DNA of 64,000 bases from Neelides folsomi (GCA_034687125.1 JAQGBZ010000079.1:1-64000), one strand, 5' to 3'. Counted from the first letter of the stretch, positions 49,403-63,568 are shown. The notes: generated by a model from the sequence alone, not told the origin. A program made the numbers and translations.

Positions 49403-52400
49403 TTACGAGTTGTGAGCGGATAGTGGAAATCCAAGGGACCTCGCGTCGAGCCGAAGAAGCGCTTCCGACAAGTCCGACTGCTGGCTCAATATCGAATTGA
49501 GCTGGTGATGATTGTGGTGATGATGGTGGAGGAGATGGCCATTTTGATGAGACCCTTGAACGTCCATCCCGCTGGAACGCCCATTCTGCATCCCATTCCC
49601 ACTGGAAGAAGACATTCGGATTTCCACCGAGTTCCCGCGAAGGAGCTCGTGATGATGGTGTTGTTGTTGCTGTTGTTGTTGAGAGAGCATCGAATTGAGA
49701 TGATTGATTGAAGTCGAATGATCTCCTGAGTTTCCAATCCCGTTTCCGTTATTGCTCCCGACATTGTTCGGCGGGCTTCCGGAACTATTGCTTCCATTGT
49801 TATTGCTGTTACGGTTGCTCTGATTGCTGCTATTGGTGTTGTTAGCCACAGCAAGGCGGAAGGCTTCGGCCGCTTGGGACCGAAGCAAAGCCTCAGCTTG
49901 GATCCGCATGTCAGCTTGGAGCATTTCATGGCTTTGCCCATGCCCTTGTGAAGCATGATGATGGATCAAATTCCTCAGATCTGACCCTGAAGACGAGTGT
50001 GACTGGCCGTGGAGGTGACTGGAGTGTGGACCATGGCCCTGCCCGAGCAGTCCAGCCATCTTCATTGCTTCTTGGATTTTGGGAGAATTGAGCATCGATC
50101 CCCCGTTCTCGCTGGAACCTCCTCCACTGAGGAGATGATGGGAATGAGCGTGAGAGAGATGATGAGAAGCCAAGTGGTTCTCGCGAGAGTTGTTATTCTC
50201 AACAAGGTTCTCATAGTCCTTTCGGCTCAACGAAGTAATGTTCGAATGTCCGTTCCCATTCAATGACTCGGAATTGTTGGGATGGACCCGAGCATCAATC
50301 GGGGCGTTGATCGGACTTGACATGGACATCCGTGTATGTTGAAGAACAGAGGAATGCTGAGAGATTCCCGAATCCAACGGTGAGCTCAAACGGCCCGAAG
50401 ACTCCGATCCAGATGGAGACGGCGGCATTATTGGCAGAAGTGAACCGAGAGAAGAGGAAGGATGTCCTTGACCCTTTAAATTAAAATGTTTCACGTTAGG
50501 AATATTTTAATTTTATACAATTATTTACAATTGTTTTTACATAATTAATTGTAAATAGTTAAATTTTGTAATTCAGTTATATAAATGCAAGTGTTGAATT
50601 TAGTTAAAATTACTTGGCTAGATCCAAATGGATGAGATCCAGCTTGTGCCATTGCCGACACAGCGACGGCAGCCAAAATACTTTCTCGTTCCCTTCGATC
50701 TGCTGCAGCTCGGCTTAACATCCATTGGGCTGCAAACTGATGTTTCGGATCCATCCTCATTTGCTCCATGTGTGTCAACAATCCTGTGGTGATTACAATC
50801 ACACATTACTTTTTGACTTCTACCAGTTTATCTCACCCAATGTTATACAAGTGGAGGAGAGAGAAGAGGCACAAACAAGTGTTCTGGCTTAATAGAACAA
50901 GTTGTGTATGCAATTTCTTCTCTCGTACAAATCATGCTGTGAGATGTATTCAGCATTTATTGTAATGGGAATTGGGTGAACTATCTGTAGTAACCGCACC
51001 AGGGCGTTGACTTGATTAATCTCATTTTGCTCCACAAAACCATCCTCACCTGTTTCGTGAGTAAAGACAGCTTGACAAACGGTGCAAGGATACATTCTGA
51101 GTGAAGATGTCAACTGGGCCGTTTCAGGATGACAAGTCAAGTGCTTGCGAAGACTTCCCTCATTCACGTAATGCTTTCCACACACTGGGCAAGGGTGGTT
51201 TGCTGTCCTCCGCTTGGCTATATGAAACAAATTAAAAAGTTATTAGGAGATTTCATTTACCATTTATTGATTTTGGATTTAGAGTTTGGTGAAGAAACTT
51301 ACTTGCCACACCAGAGGCATTTGGATCTTTATGCGTGTGCTTCATGTGTTCCATGAGAGCTTCTCCTCCCAAGAAAAGTTTGTGACAAATTGGGCAAGTG
51401 ACGGCGTTGGGCCCTCCAATCAAGGCTGCGTGTTGCTGAAAAAATGAAGTGAACAGATTAGATTAGAATCTAATGGAAATTCAGAGCATTTTTCAAGCCC
51501 ATGTACTCGTAGATGAATTGGGTATAATATAGATATAAAGAGTGTAGTTGGGTTAGGTTGAATAAGTTTGTTATAAAAGTAATCATAATCATCATTGTAC
51601 GTCGTGTACATGGGCCCAATAATGCTTAGCGGTCCTAAATGTTCATTTTTAAGTATTAAAAAGTAAGAGATAAAAAATATAAAAGCTATGAAGAAAGAAG
51701 GCAGAGGTGAATTGAGGGAGAGAAATGTCCTCAAGCATTTTTATCTAAAAGCTTGGGTCTAATCTTAATTGCCGAGCAAAGCAATCTATTACGGATCCCA
51801 AAAGGGTAAATCTGCAATAAAAAATTTCAATTTCAATATAAAAGAAGCTTAATTGCAATTTGCTGGAGAATGATTAGCTCCATTTCCACATTTCCACGAG
51901 CCTTAATTATTATTTACAAACTGCACGGCATCTGCTCTGATTATTCATTTCGGATTTTTGTGACCAAAGTGCGTAGTGTTACTTTATAAATCAATTCAGG
52001 GCATTTCCCGTCAAAGTTATGTATAGGTTAGTTTCTAATTTGAGGAAATACATTAGGCAGGCGAGGAGGAATCGAAGACATTTCACGCTGTGAAATTCCG
52101 TGCTCCTGCCTCGTAAAAATCCCTCCTTCAAAATTCGGTTCTGACCCCGGATGGAGTGCGTGATTTGTTCAAATTTCATTTTCAATGAATGAACCGTAAA
52201 GCATTTCCTCTTTCCCTCATAATCCAATCCATTCTAATTGCATAATTAGAAATTACGATGATCTCTCCCTCCTCTATCTCATCCGTTACTCAAAGTCTGT
52301 ACATGAACATTGGGGAATCTCGGGCCCTGCAGAGCAACTGCAATAACATAACCATTTAATTCCCCAATATCACAACTTTTAGATCTGAATTTAGATGCCA

Positions 52401-55400
52401 AAATTCATAATTTTGATTCCTAATTTCCAAACAATAGCCATTTATTTTACAAATACGGAAAACTTAAACGATTTACTTGATTAGGAAAAAATACAATTTA
52501 ATTGAGAATTTAAAATTTTTCAATTGGCTTTTCCACGATGTCTATTTATCTCATTATCTGTTATGATTTATCATATTAAATTCTTTGTAATTGCCCTATT
52601 GCACAATTTTGTTAAAGTACGTAAATACTAAAAGTCCTTGTCTTGTTTTGATACATTTACGCATCGTAACTATGCAAGTGATACAAGTCGATGTATTTCA
52701 TAGTTATAAATCGACAGATGTGAATTGAAAAACTATAAAGGGAAAGATCTAAAAAGAGGAAATGTTGGGAAGCCGAGCTGCTATTATTGGAGCCGAGAAA
52801 AGCCAACCATTGTCGTGACTCCACCTTGTCTCATGTGGGATTTTTATGGTTTTTCCTCCCCCACCTTTCTCACCTTATCCTCGTTTTTATCAAATGCGCA
52901 CTCATTTTTTTACAAGCCAATCATTAATCATTGTTAGCTTCACCAATATTTTAAAACTATAAGGCGAATCCTAGCTTTATTTATGATATAGTTTTAAAAC
53001 CACCGATACAATTATAAAATACTTAAGGACGATGGATGCAAAAGAAAATTTATTTAAGCAAAATTTATTATACTTTAACTAATGATAAATACTTAATTAC
53101 TCTGAGCATTTGTGGAAAAAAGAGAATAAAATCAACTTTTATTTTGTTTTATTCCGCTTAATGATAGATGTACAATTTTTTTCGCCATAAATAATGATAA
53201 ATGGCATTGTAATAATATATTGTCGTTATTTATATTTCAAGATTTCAGGACACCCTCTGAGCCTCATTATTTATGTGTTTGTGTAAAGAAAAGAAACTTG
53301 GGCAGGAATCGCGCATCAAGTGCTATGAGTGGGACTAGAAAAAAACTTTTTTGCCCGTTCATTTTACACGACTCTTTGTGAGGAGCAGAGGATGGAAAAA
53401 AGGTAGGGGACACGGTTCGGTAGTCTTTGTTGGATTATTTTGATTTCTTTGTTCTGACAACACTAACTTTAGACACGGAATAGTTTCGTCTACGCTCCAA
53501 GGCCTTTATTGCAAAGATGATGATTCTCCGTTGAAAGAATCCTCTGTCCGCCCTCTGCTTTTCCCAAATTAGCCGGCGATAGTATTTGTATTTGGAAAAG
53601 ATTAATCTTATCCTTCCCTATCGCCACAATGGTCTTCCCATTTACATCCCTAAATTATATCATGTGCACATAATAGAGCAAAAATGAACGCCAAGTGGCA
53701 AAAGATGGTTATTTCGGATGTGTAATTTAAAGATAATTAAGGGATTCATTACTGAATGGGCCACAGGAAGCTCGGCTAATTTCAAATCCTTCAATAGATC
53801 AAGTTTCTCTAATTATATTTAAACAATTGCGTGTTCAGTGTTTTAATAAAAAAAATCCCTAAATCTAAAAGCTCATTTCGCAAGCTCTATTATAAGTACT
53901 TATTGTTAGAAAAACTGATAAGGTAAATTATTATAATCAGCTTTAAATTATCAAGATATTAGATTTGATTGTACTTGGATCAAGTAAGGTGTTTAAACTC
54001 GGAGGATTTGATTTTCCAGATTTCAAACACCTCCCATCTTGATAGAACATGTTCTTTGGGAACATTTGAGATATACAGATCACTATATATGTATTTTATT
54101 TATATATTTAGGTATGTGTATATTTAATGATGGGAAAATGAAGGAGACAGGCATGATGAGAAGATAAAGGAATAAAAGTTGCGAAGCTATAAATTGGAGA
54201 AGAACGAGGGAAAGCCGTCCTTTGGATCCTCAAAGGAATTACTAAAAGAGGAAAATGGTGGGAGATTACTTGACAAGAAAGAAGAAGACAAGAGCAGATG
54301 ATTGGCCGAAGGCAAAGTGTTGGAAGAAGACGAAGAAAATTGGACCACGATTTCATTTGGAAAACCTCTTTCTTTTTCCCCGACTGAGAGACCCAAGCGG
54401 AAAAAAGATCAAAAACAAAGTGGTGGAAAATGAATTCTTATTTAGGGCCTTTCCTTTTGTACAAATTTTGTCTGCTCGAAGGACTCTGGCGATAATGACT
54501 TTGCTTATTGCCCCAAGACTATCACCCAAAAGACCCGTTTTCTTATTTATCCCAAAGTAATTCCCTTTCCATCTCCGGATGAGGGCGAGAGTGAAAGGAG
54601 GCTCAAGACTTTTTCCCCATTCAATTCGCCCACCCTCTTCCTAATCCCTCATAAGCCCATTCACACACGCAACTGTTTAAAATCTATGAGGACACTCGCG
54701 GATCCCGCCGTGGTTAATTAGGACTCGAACAATTAACCAAAGATAGAAAGGGGGTGAGTCACCCTTACATTTTGGGTTCCATTTTTGAGTCTGGGGTTTT
54801 AATAAGGAAATTGGTTTTCCTCCTCGCTCGCATGTTGAGACCGGAGATCTCTCGGCCCCTCACACTTTAAATTCACTCCAGCCTTCCTTTTTAATCCCTT
54901 TTCCTCACCTTCGGTTTAAATAAATGGGAAAAAAGGTGGGATTATTTTCTTGCACGGAATTAGGCACAAGATATAATAATGGCAAATTGTACAATCTTTT
55001 GAAAGGCAAAGGTGATGAATTGGCTTCCGCAATCAGATTTATATTTATGTCTCCGAACCTCGGGATTATAAATTGCAAATGAAATAAAAGTTGACACTGC
55101 TCCGCCCTCAAGCCCCAGTGAAGTAACTCATAACCACACATTAAGGCGATTACTAATCAAGGTTCCCTCTTATTACCCTCGCACGGAAGACAAGATAAAA
55201 ATTCCCATTTCGATTTTCCCTTTAATCAAACTCTAGCCCCTTGCTCTTATTACTCAAATCATGTAAGGATATTTGGAAAATAATGACGTGTCGAATTAAA
55301 AAGGTCAGAATCATTATGAGTGGGAATTAAAATTTCTCTCATTTCCCAGTTTTAAGAAAATTATTAATTTACTCTCCTTTTTAATCGTAACGAATGAGGG

Positions 55401-58400
55401 CGATAAGCTTTTATAAAATCATTTAGAATTAAGATAATGCATAGGGGAAAATTCGTAATTAATAATAATGTTGTAGGACTCTTATTTATGCCACGCCTTC
55501 TCCCTCCCCATTATGATTACTTCTTTATTATTATCAGGAATAATTCTTATGTGTGTGCCTCAGGAACACACATTAATTTAAAGAGAGCTACTTGAAAATT
55601 AAAAGAAAGGCATTATTTTAACTATTACAATTCGCATGTTATGTTCTCTAATGTATGAACCCTGCCATTAAAGTATTACTTATGCTAATAAAGGAGGAAA
55701 CCGTTTGTAAATACAATTTTAAAACAAATGATAAAAAACAACTTTTAGGTCGAATTCAAATACAAAATGTAATTTAGACAATGATATCCAAAAGGTAAAG
55801 CGATATGGTCGAGATAAGGAGTTTGTAACTAAAATGTTTGTTCAGCCCTGTCGCAACTCTTGTTTATATAAAGATCTACTAAAAACATACCCTCAATCAA
55901 ATAGAAATGGGATCTTGGAAGAGGTAGCGAAATGAGCATAGGACATTTTCCCTCGGCTTTTCCCCTTACGTTGAATTGAAAAATAGTGTAAACATAATTA
56001 AAAATTCACTTGTTTTCCCTCATCTACCCTTTTCTTTAAATATTTAAATGAGGTTACAGAATCCCATGAATAACTCTACCATAGCCGCTCGTATCTTACA
56101 GCCTTTCTTTTCTCCCCTTTGTTGACTCAAAAATAAGGGCAGAAAATGGGTCTTTATAAAGTCATTCGTTCGAACAAAGAATAACTCCCAAGGTTTCCAG
56201 AAGGGTAAATGTGAGGTCAGAACCATTTCAATTCTCCGTACTTGCGGTAAGTATTAGGATATAACCAAAATTAATTAGAATTTTATATTATAACCATAAA
56301 GTCCGACTTTTGAAAATCAATCAAAAAATGGGTTGTGGAGGAAAATGAACCATTTCTTGACTTGAGGCATTGTGCATGTAGACCAATATACCTCCAAGAC
56401 TTGTTTGAGGGATTGAAAAGGTTAGGAATAATGGAAAAGTTAATTAAGGGTCGGGGCAAGACGGTGGGGACCACACGGAAGATTGACGTAAAATAGGCAT
56501 CGACATGAGATTCGAGTGGGGCCACCAACCAATAAATAATAACAATTCACATTTTTTCCCATTTCTCCATCAATGGGTTAATATGGCATGAAAGGAAGGT
56601 AATGAAATAAAAAGCGAAACTCGACTTCCCAGCCCCTCTACTTTGTAGGAACACATCCGGTTAGCTCTTCTTGCCCCTGCATCTGGACTTGCATTTAATA
56701 CTCAAATTGCTTTAATGACCAGGTAATTCCCTACATACAAGACTGGTCCGAACATGCAGCTCAAGTTCAATGTATGTTTTGTGAATTCATGCAGCGTGTA
56801 ATAAATAATATTAATTAGAATAAATAATAACTGCTTAAAACAATACGTCCTGTTTTATTATTAGAGAACTACTTAAATATATCTACATCATTTTAACTAA
56901 CAAGCGAGTACATAAGTAGTTCATACATGTATGTATTTATATTTGTATGTGTATGCATTAGGAGAGGAAGAGAATACAATTATTTAAGATGAGGATTTGC
57001 TTGCATTTTTGCATGATTATTATATGGCATTTTGATAACTTTGAGTTTTATTCGTACGAGTATTCGAGTATGTATATTGAATGAAACTTGGGTTCGCATT
57101 TAGGACAAGTTTGATCTATAATAAAAATTTAATAGAAAGTAAAACAGGGGGAATTCATAGACACCTCCTTCTTATTGCTCCTTTCATGGAATTGAACGGG
57201 AGCGGGAGGAGTGCCAATATGGAGAACATAGGCGGGTTGTTTGTTTTAAGAATGAATTAGGTTCGGAATGGAAAAATAATAGAGTGGCGGTGAATTATCT
57301 TGGTAAAATAAAAACGCAGGGTTTCATTAATGTTTTTACCACTCTTTTTATACACTTTCCTAGGTTTGATAAGGAGAAGTTTGCGTGACTGAAAATTCCA
57401 AATTCCCTCCGAGTCCTTTTTTAGGATTGAATCACTCGATCAACTATGCTTCTTTGATCTTTTCAAATTGAGTAAATACGTTTGATTAGTTCAAGAAGGT
57501 CATTACAACTTACATATAAATTGAAAACCATTTCCATGTTTTTTCTCCCGCCAAGTTCCATTAAATTTTTCTCACACTCGATTCCTGCCGTAGAATTATC
57601 TCTTCAAGTTCCCTAACCTTTGATAATCATAAAAATGTAGCCTGGTTCTGAGATTCTGCAAAAAACCCAAGATAAGATCTAGTTATTGTGGCTATCATTA
57701 GGTTATTAAGGGCCATAGGGTGTGAGGGCAATTTATAATAATAAAAATAATGAGTGGTAATAGCTGCTCGAGTGAAAGCTAATTTTTAGGAAGATATGAG
57801 AAGCCATAAATCTTTGGGAGAGAGAACCACGAGACATGGGGGAGGGTGAGAGCTCGGCGGCCGGGGCAAAGAAGATTTCCTTCTTCAACTCAAACGAGCT
57901 CGACTGACAGTCAAAAAATGAAATGAGTTATGTTTGGGAGTAACATGGGAGTCCGCACGTATGGCCACGGTTTACTTTCTTATAGTGGTAAAATTTACGC
58001 AGCCCACCTATCAGATTATATTTGATAGATTAATGGCCGAAATGCCAAAAAAGTTTTGAAATATTTTGTGTTGAAGTTCCTCCGCTCATTTTCTTGGAAG
58101 AGAAAAGTCTTTATTTACCCTATTTGGAAATTATGGCATAAGCAGCCCCTTGTCTTTGTTGAGGAAATCTCCATATTAATGCTCAAAAAGTTGGAATCTC
58201 CTTCGGTCTAATCAGCCTGAATGAAACCTTCAGAGCTTCAACCTCGACCAGCATTGCACCAGGGGCACACACCTCGTTCTCACAGAGCCTTATTTAAACT
58301 TATTTCCCTCCCTTGGAAAGAAATTTCGAAGGCTCAAATCTCATTATTTAATCTCTTCAAATATAACCAGACGTGTATCAAATGAGAGAAAAGACTGATA

Positions 58401-59603
58401 AAAATTCAAATCGCTTGCTTGGCTTCGGTTGATTGTCTATGCAGAACAAATGGCTTGTAAAATTGTGAAGAGATATTTAGAATATATCTAGAGCGATCGG
58501 AGAACACCGTATCATGTTATGTATGAGAGCTCATTCGGACTTGGTTTGAATTCTTAAGTATGCGAATGGAAGCGATTCTGATTCCAGTAACGTGGTCATT
58601 ACACTACATGCTTTCATATACACAATAGTTTTCTATATGGTTCTCCTTCGGTTCATGAGAATTATCCCTCTACATTTTGATACGCTAAAAGATAAATGAT
58701 GGTGACAGGAAAGTCTCTTTGCATTACTTTACGCATACATACACCCTTTAACAAAATTAAGAAAACGAAGATTCCTTCCATAAAAACCATCCATGGTACC
58801 ATGGTCATTTCATGAAATAATTCAAAAATAACTAGCAATAATTCCGAAAATATTAAATTATAATTATTCAAATATAAAAATATTAAGATTTTTAAATAGT
58901 TAATATTTAGATTAGATGGTATAAAGCATTTCATAAATATTTAAGCATCATAAAATCATAATACATAGATTTTACCAGCTAATACACATTATATTAATCG
59001 TACATTTAACGGTACAAGTTCAATTTTTACAAGATAGAGAATCAATAATACATGGAATTACAAATGCATTAAGTGGTTAAAAAGGGGAGGCAATGGGTGT
59101 GGAAGTGATGTAAGTATCAATACAATGAAATGCATAGTTAAGGGAGGATATATAAATATAATGGTGCATTAATCGGTATAGGAGCGGAGGGAGAGCCGGT
59201 AAATGTATAAAGGGGCTTCTCCACGCGGTTTCGCTCTGCCCATTCAACCTCCGAGTGGATTTGCATGTGAAAGGCGGTGGAAAGGCGATAAGATCGGAAG
59301 CAAAAGAAATTGAAATCCTGAGAGAATGAGCCTTAAAATATGATAATGAACGTAAAAAATACTTGTTACTTACTAGAATCACAACATAGAGATATTTGAT
59401 ACGTACATCTTTGCATACCTTCGTGGTGTGAGTCCGCAAAGAGGACTCCGTCGCAAACCCTTTGCCACAAATGTTGCAGTGAAATGGTCGATTTTTCGAC
59501 CGTTCGAGCTGGGCATCATGATTCCGAAGGTGCTGCTGGAGGTTCGACAGTTGAATGAACGCCCGCCCACATTCTGGCACATGGCATTTGTATGGCCTCT
59601 CAC
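49403..59603 (-). CDS. dati: C2H2 zinc-finger transcription factor, dati-like, 3' part (574 aa seen, 5' end missing)
   Basis: Minus-strand exons 59419-59603, 51303-51435, 51050-51217, 50614-50783, 49403-50473; all junctions keep frame. At least five C2H2 fingers: ZF1 YKCHVPECGRAF..HLRNH (C-x4-C), ZF2 FHCNICGKGF..HTTKQH, ZF3 VTCPICHKLF..HMKHTH, ZF4 HPCPVCGKHYVNEGSLRKH..CH, ZF5 YPCTVCQAVF..LLTHMEQ, whose second His is displaced. After the fingers comes the conserved block MRMDPKHQFAAQWMLSRAAA, then a long low-complexity tail rich in Ser, His, Asn, Gln and Gly (runs of Q and H near 49.66 kb). The GER linker before ZF1 implies more fingers upstream. The finger set and the block after it look like Drosophila dati (CG2052); the rotund/squeeze/ZNF384 group is the main alternative. 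It is probably a nuclear DNA-binding regulator. Confidence 0.88.
51436..59418 (-). other. 8-kb intron inside the zinc-finger gene
   Basis: The intron splits ZF2 between its two zinc-binding His residues (HTTK | QH). It contains GC-richer islands (about 54.1-54.9 and 57.8-58.3 kb) and a 14-bp perfect palindrome (58791-58804). No coding exon was recognised; the flanking phases join directly. Confidence 0.65.
58791..58804. repeat. 14-bp perfect palindrome
   Basis: CCATGGTACCATGG is fully self-complementary and lies in the 8-kb intron of the zinc-finger gene. Function unknown. Confidence 0.5.
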
Positions 59604-60152
59604 CTGGAACAATCAATTTAACAATTAATAAAAATTTAATTACATCACTTTCATATAAGAACATTTTTTACTTTTTTTACAATTTGATTAAATGTAACTA
59701 ACCCTCAAAACTTATGTGAGTATAATATTTGTAAAATGTGCAGTAGAATAAAAAAGATTTATTGGATATTTGATCTCAACCCGGTTTAAGCTAAATGTAA
59801 TATGAAACATAACTACAGGTGTAAATGAATCAATGAGATTGTGTAGAATTACCGTTATTGGTAAATGAATAGATAATAACGTGTATGAATTCATATTTAT
59901 ATTTTGTGCCCAAGATCCCGATAAAGAATAAGTTCTTATCATATTATGCATATATGGACTGAGATTGTCTGAGAATATAATAATGTATTCAAGTCTCGCA
60001 TTTCGGTGCTTTTCCTCGTTTTACGCCCTGCGAGGAAGGTGAGCAAAAAAATTATTAAAAATGCGAGTGTCCCCTTACAAAGCGCGTCCCTCCGTGGGAG
60101 CCCTTACAATGTGTGGAGATTCGAAGCACGGAGCATTTCCGGCTAACTGAGA

Positions 60153-60704
60153 ATATGCAAATCGGAATTGGAATCTCTTTATTGAGGGGCTCCGAAGACA
60201 AGGCAGAGTCCATCCGTGTATTTCTCCATTTGCATATCCTTTACAGCCTCAAGAGGTGAAAACAAAGAGGCGGAGAAGAAAGGACTCTATACTAATATAA
60301 AGCTGATTTGAATACGAAATGAAAATGGACACTCTACCGGGCCTGAATTCTAATTCAAACATGGATCAACTTAATCCGTCTTTGATGATAATGATTTCTT
60401 TTCCTGGGAAAATTCTTTCCTGGTTTTTTTCGCGGCCTATCAAGGTCCTTCTCTGAATGGATAATGGAAGCGAAGCTCTTTTGGAGGGAGGCTAGGTGTG
60501 TTTGTATTTACGCTCCCCACCTTTATCCCTCCCGAGCCGAGTCTGGTAATTAGGTGGAAGAATGGGGATGCGAGAGGACCATATGGGAATTTGCATAAAA
60601 TGAAACTATTAAGCAGATAAGAGAGCCCTCGGCGTCTTTTTATTTACTGAAACTAAGGCCTCCTCTCCAGTTCTTCCCTCCCTGAGACAAAGAGATATGC
60701 AAAT
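60153..60704. promoter_or_regulatory. Cluster of POU-octamer motifs
   Basis: ATATGCAAAT at 60153-60162, ATTTGCATAT at 60228-60237, ATTTGCAT at 60589-60596 and ATATGCAAAT at 60695-60704. Three of the four are the same 10-mer (on either strand) within about 550 bases. ACAAAG (Sox core) sits at 60687-60692, next to the last one. This is a candidate enhancer for the zinc-finger gene. Confidence 0.4.
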
Positions 60705-63549
60705 GGCATTATGTAATAAGCTCTTACGGTAAATCTGCACAAAGAGATCTAAAAATCCACTCATTCCGTTACTTTTCAATTTGAGCACTCTGGCCATATT
60801 CTTTACCTTCAGGGAGGATTCCCTTATCTCAGATTACTCACATTCACAAACACTTGAAGGTCTGGTTTGCGTAGAGTGTGAGAGATAGGAAATTCTGGGA
60901 AACTCTCAAAGGGGATGATTTCTACTAAGTTTAGCAAATGGGCTTTGGATCATATTTCTGTTTCAATATCGACATTGACCGACAAGAGGAAATGAAGATA
61001 CAGATAAATGGAAAATTTCCGAAACAAAACTAGGGAAAACAGTCGTTAGGGTAGAAAACCATCAATCTAGAGAAAAGGGTTGTGAAAAGGAGAGTTCGAA
61101 CTTTGCGAGTTCTCGTGCTATTTCATGGATTCAAAGATCTAATTACACGTATAAGTATAAATGAATAAATATATTATACATCTCTAATATTTTTCTAGTA
61201 TTTGAGCTTCTTTAAAAAGTTTTTTGAAATGCTGAAGTTGTTTAAAATAAATATTATAAGTTTGATCTTTTATATTTAAAAAGGTTGAATTATGATGATG
61301 GTTAATTTGTCTGGGACAGAATCAATGAATTAAACATATCAGTGAACTTTGATAAAGATATATCAAAAGATATATCTTTTGAAATACTAATATTATATCA
61401 ATATATCAGTACATGTAAAGTGGTCGTGAGTGAAAAAGGGTTAGCTAAAAGGAAGTTTTCGTAGAAGAGGACCCTTCCCATCATCTCTAATCCCAAACCC
61501 ACTTTCCTTTATACATTAAAGAGTGCTTCCCTCGTTCCTCGGTGTGCCGGCGTGTGTAAAGCAAATCAATCATCCAAATGTCAAATCTACATCGATTTGC
61601 AAAGAAGTCTTCTCAAAACTTTTCACATTTATCGAAGACGACTTGGGAGTTGGCTGAATCCACTTTTACACGAACGAATCCTAACTCTAATGTAAGTATG
61701 AATTTGTGGAGTTTAGACTAGGATTTACAACTAAAGTACGATAGGCCTCTGTGAAAATGTGAATTAACCATAATAAATGCTATTAGTGGGAAGAAAAAGT
61801 TTCCCAATATGCTCCCCCTCTTTTTTCATCCAATGACATACTTGTGATGTCCCGGGTCTTCCCCATTTGTGTACTTTTGTGGGACTTAATGCCATAAAGA
61901 ACCCTCTTCATATTTTATTTAACTTTATAGAGTTTATTGAGATAATTTGAGTGCGGTGGCGAGGTGTTTGAGGCTGCGGAGTAAGCAGGTAATTATCATC
62001 CCCGGGAACCAGCCGCGAAACTCGATTTTAGTCAAAGTTGAGAAAAGTTTCAACACCCACCCTTTTTCATCCATTTTCATCCCATTTTCCCGGGGAGGAT
62101 GATAAGTGTTATTACATGTCAGTCAATTTTATTGCGAGGGACTTTTTGAGGCGGGCCATAATAATAAAACTAACCGGTCGTCCTCCTCCTCTTTCCCACT
62201 TCCCAAGTTCCGACGGAAGGTTTGGCCTCTGAGGCCGAAGCTTCACACGAGCCGTGTGTAAAATTCCCCTGTTCCACCCATTCGCTCTCGTGGCCAGAAA
62301 GGTTGCACAATTTTATTTAAATTTTCTTTAATTATGAATGTCAGAAGATCTATAGGCACACCGAGGAGTCTCATTCCCACCTAAGTAATTCAATGACTAA
62401 CTGACTGACAAACAGAGTTTTCAACTTTTTCACTCTCAGTCAGCTCCACTCTCGAAATGTGAATATTAACAAGGGATTTTAATTTATTTTATTTTCCACC
62501 CTCATTTCCTCCTCCCTCTGGTAAATGGAGCCGTTTTGGGCGTAAATACAAAACAGATTCACCCGCTGAGCTGCTCCTCAAACTAACGAAAAACTCGTTT
62601 GGAACTGCAAAAGAAATTGAGTTTATTCCATAGAACATATAATCTAAGCAAATGGGAATATTGGCTCCGGTCTTCTCCCGGAGTTTGGACCAGAGAGCCG
62701 CATGAAAGAATTCTACGATTAAGATCTTCCCTCGGGGAGGAGAAGTAGCAAATTTCCATTTGATGAATAAAAAGAGGTTTCCTGCTAATTGTGCAAACAC
62801 CCTTACGTCTCTCCACACTTTGCCAACAACTTATTCATGACAGGCCAATTTAGTCGGAATTAAGAAATAACTTCATTCAATCTGAGGCGAGAACATATAA
62901 AACTTCCAGTTCTTTTCAAATGCGATTTCAAAAACTTTCCGTGTCTATCAGGCCCCGAAAAGGGAGGTTGTAAATAAGAAAATAACGAAGTTTTAAGTGT
63001 TTGCGGAATAGCTGGTTTCTCAATTGGATTCTTTAGCTCCTTTTTACCTCAAGCTTATTGGATAGAAGACTTAAGAGCTCCAACGCATCTATAGGACTCT
63101 TTGAGAGAAGAATCTTTTTTGGCTTAATTTGGGTGAAGTGGCTGAGAGAGGAGATTACAATATTAAGTATATGTATGTTGTAGTATACCTATAGGATTCC
63201 TTCATGAGATTATCTCTGACTGAATGTGATTAAAGACACTCGTCGAACTGTGGATAAGAAAGACTCGATTGAAGGACTGTCAAAAAAATCTCCTAAGGGA
63301 TATGGATAGGATATGCATAAATTATTCCAAGCACATGATTAGGAAGAAGGGCCCTGGGATTACACACAGACTCACACTCTGTCACTATGAACTTGCATTA
63401 TGCATATGAGATTGTGTGGATATTTATTATATTTTCCTCATCTCCGAAGGAGGAAGTAAAGCAGGAGGAAGTCTCTCCCCATTCACTCTCACCAGTCCAG
63501 AGAATAGGGCTCGGATTCACATTACTTCCGCGTTGCGGACCTCCGTATG

Positions 63550-63568
63550 ATTTGCATATGGACAAAGG
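63550..63568 (-). promoter_or_regulatory. Sox-Oct composite-like site
   Basis: On the minus strand CCTTTGTC, CAT, ATGCAAAT: a Sox-type CTTTGT element separated from a perfect octamer by three bases, the arrangement known from the vertebrate FGF4 enhancer. A function here is inference. Confidence 0.35.

Noticed and set aside
62489-62818. Open frame of 109 codons on the minus strand upstream of the zinc-finger exons
   Set aside because: No zinc-finger pattern, no clear splice context, and a second frame overlaps it; treated as chance.
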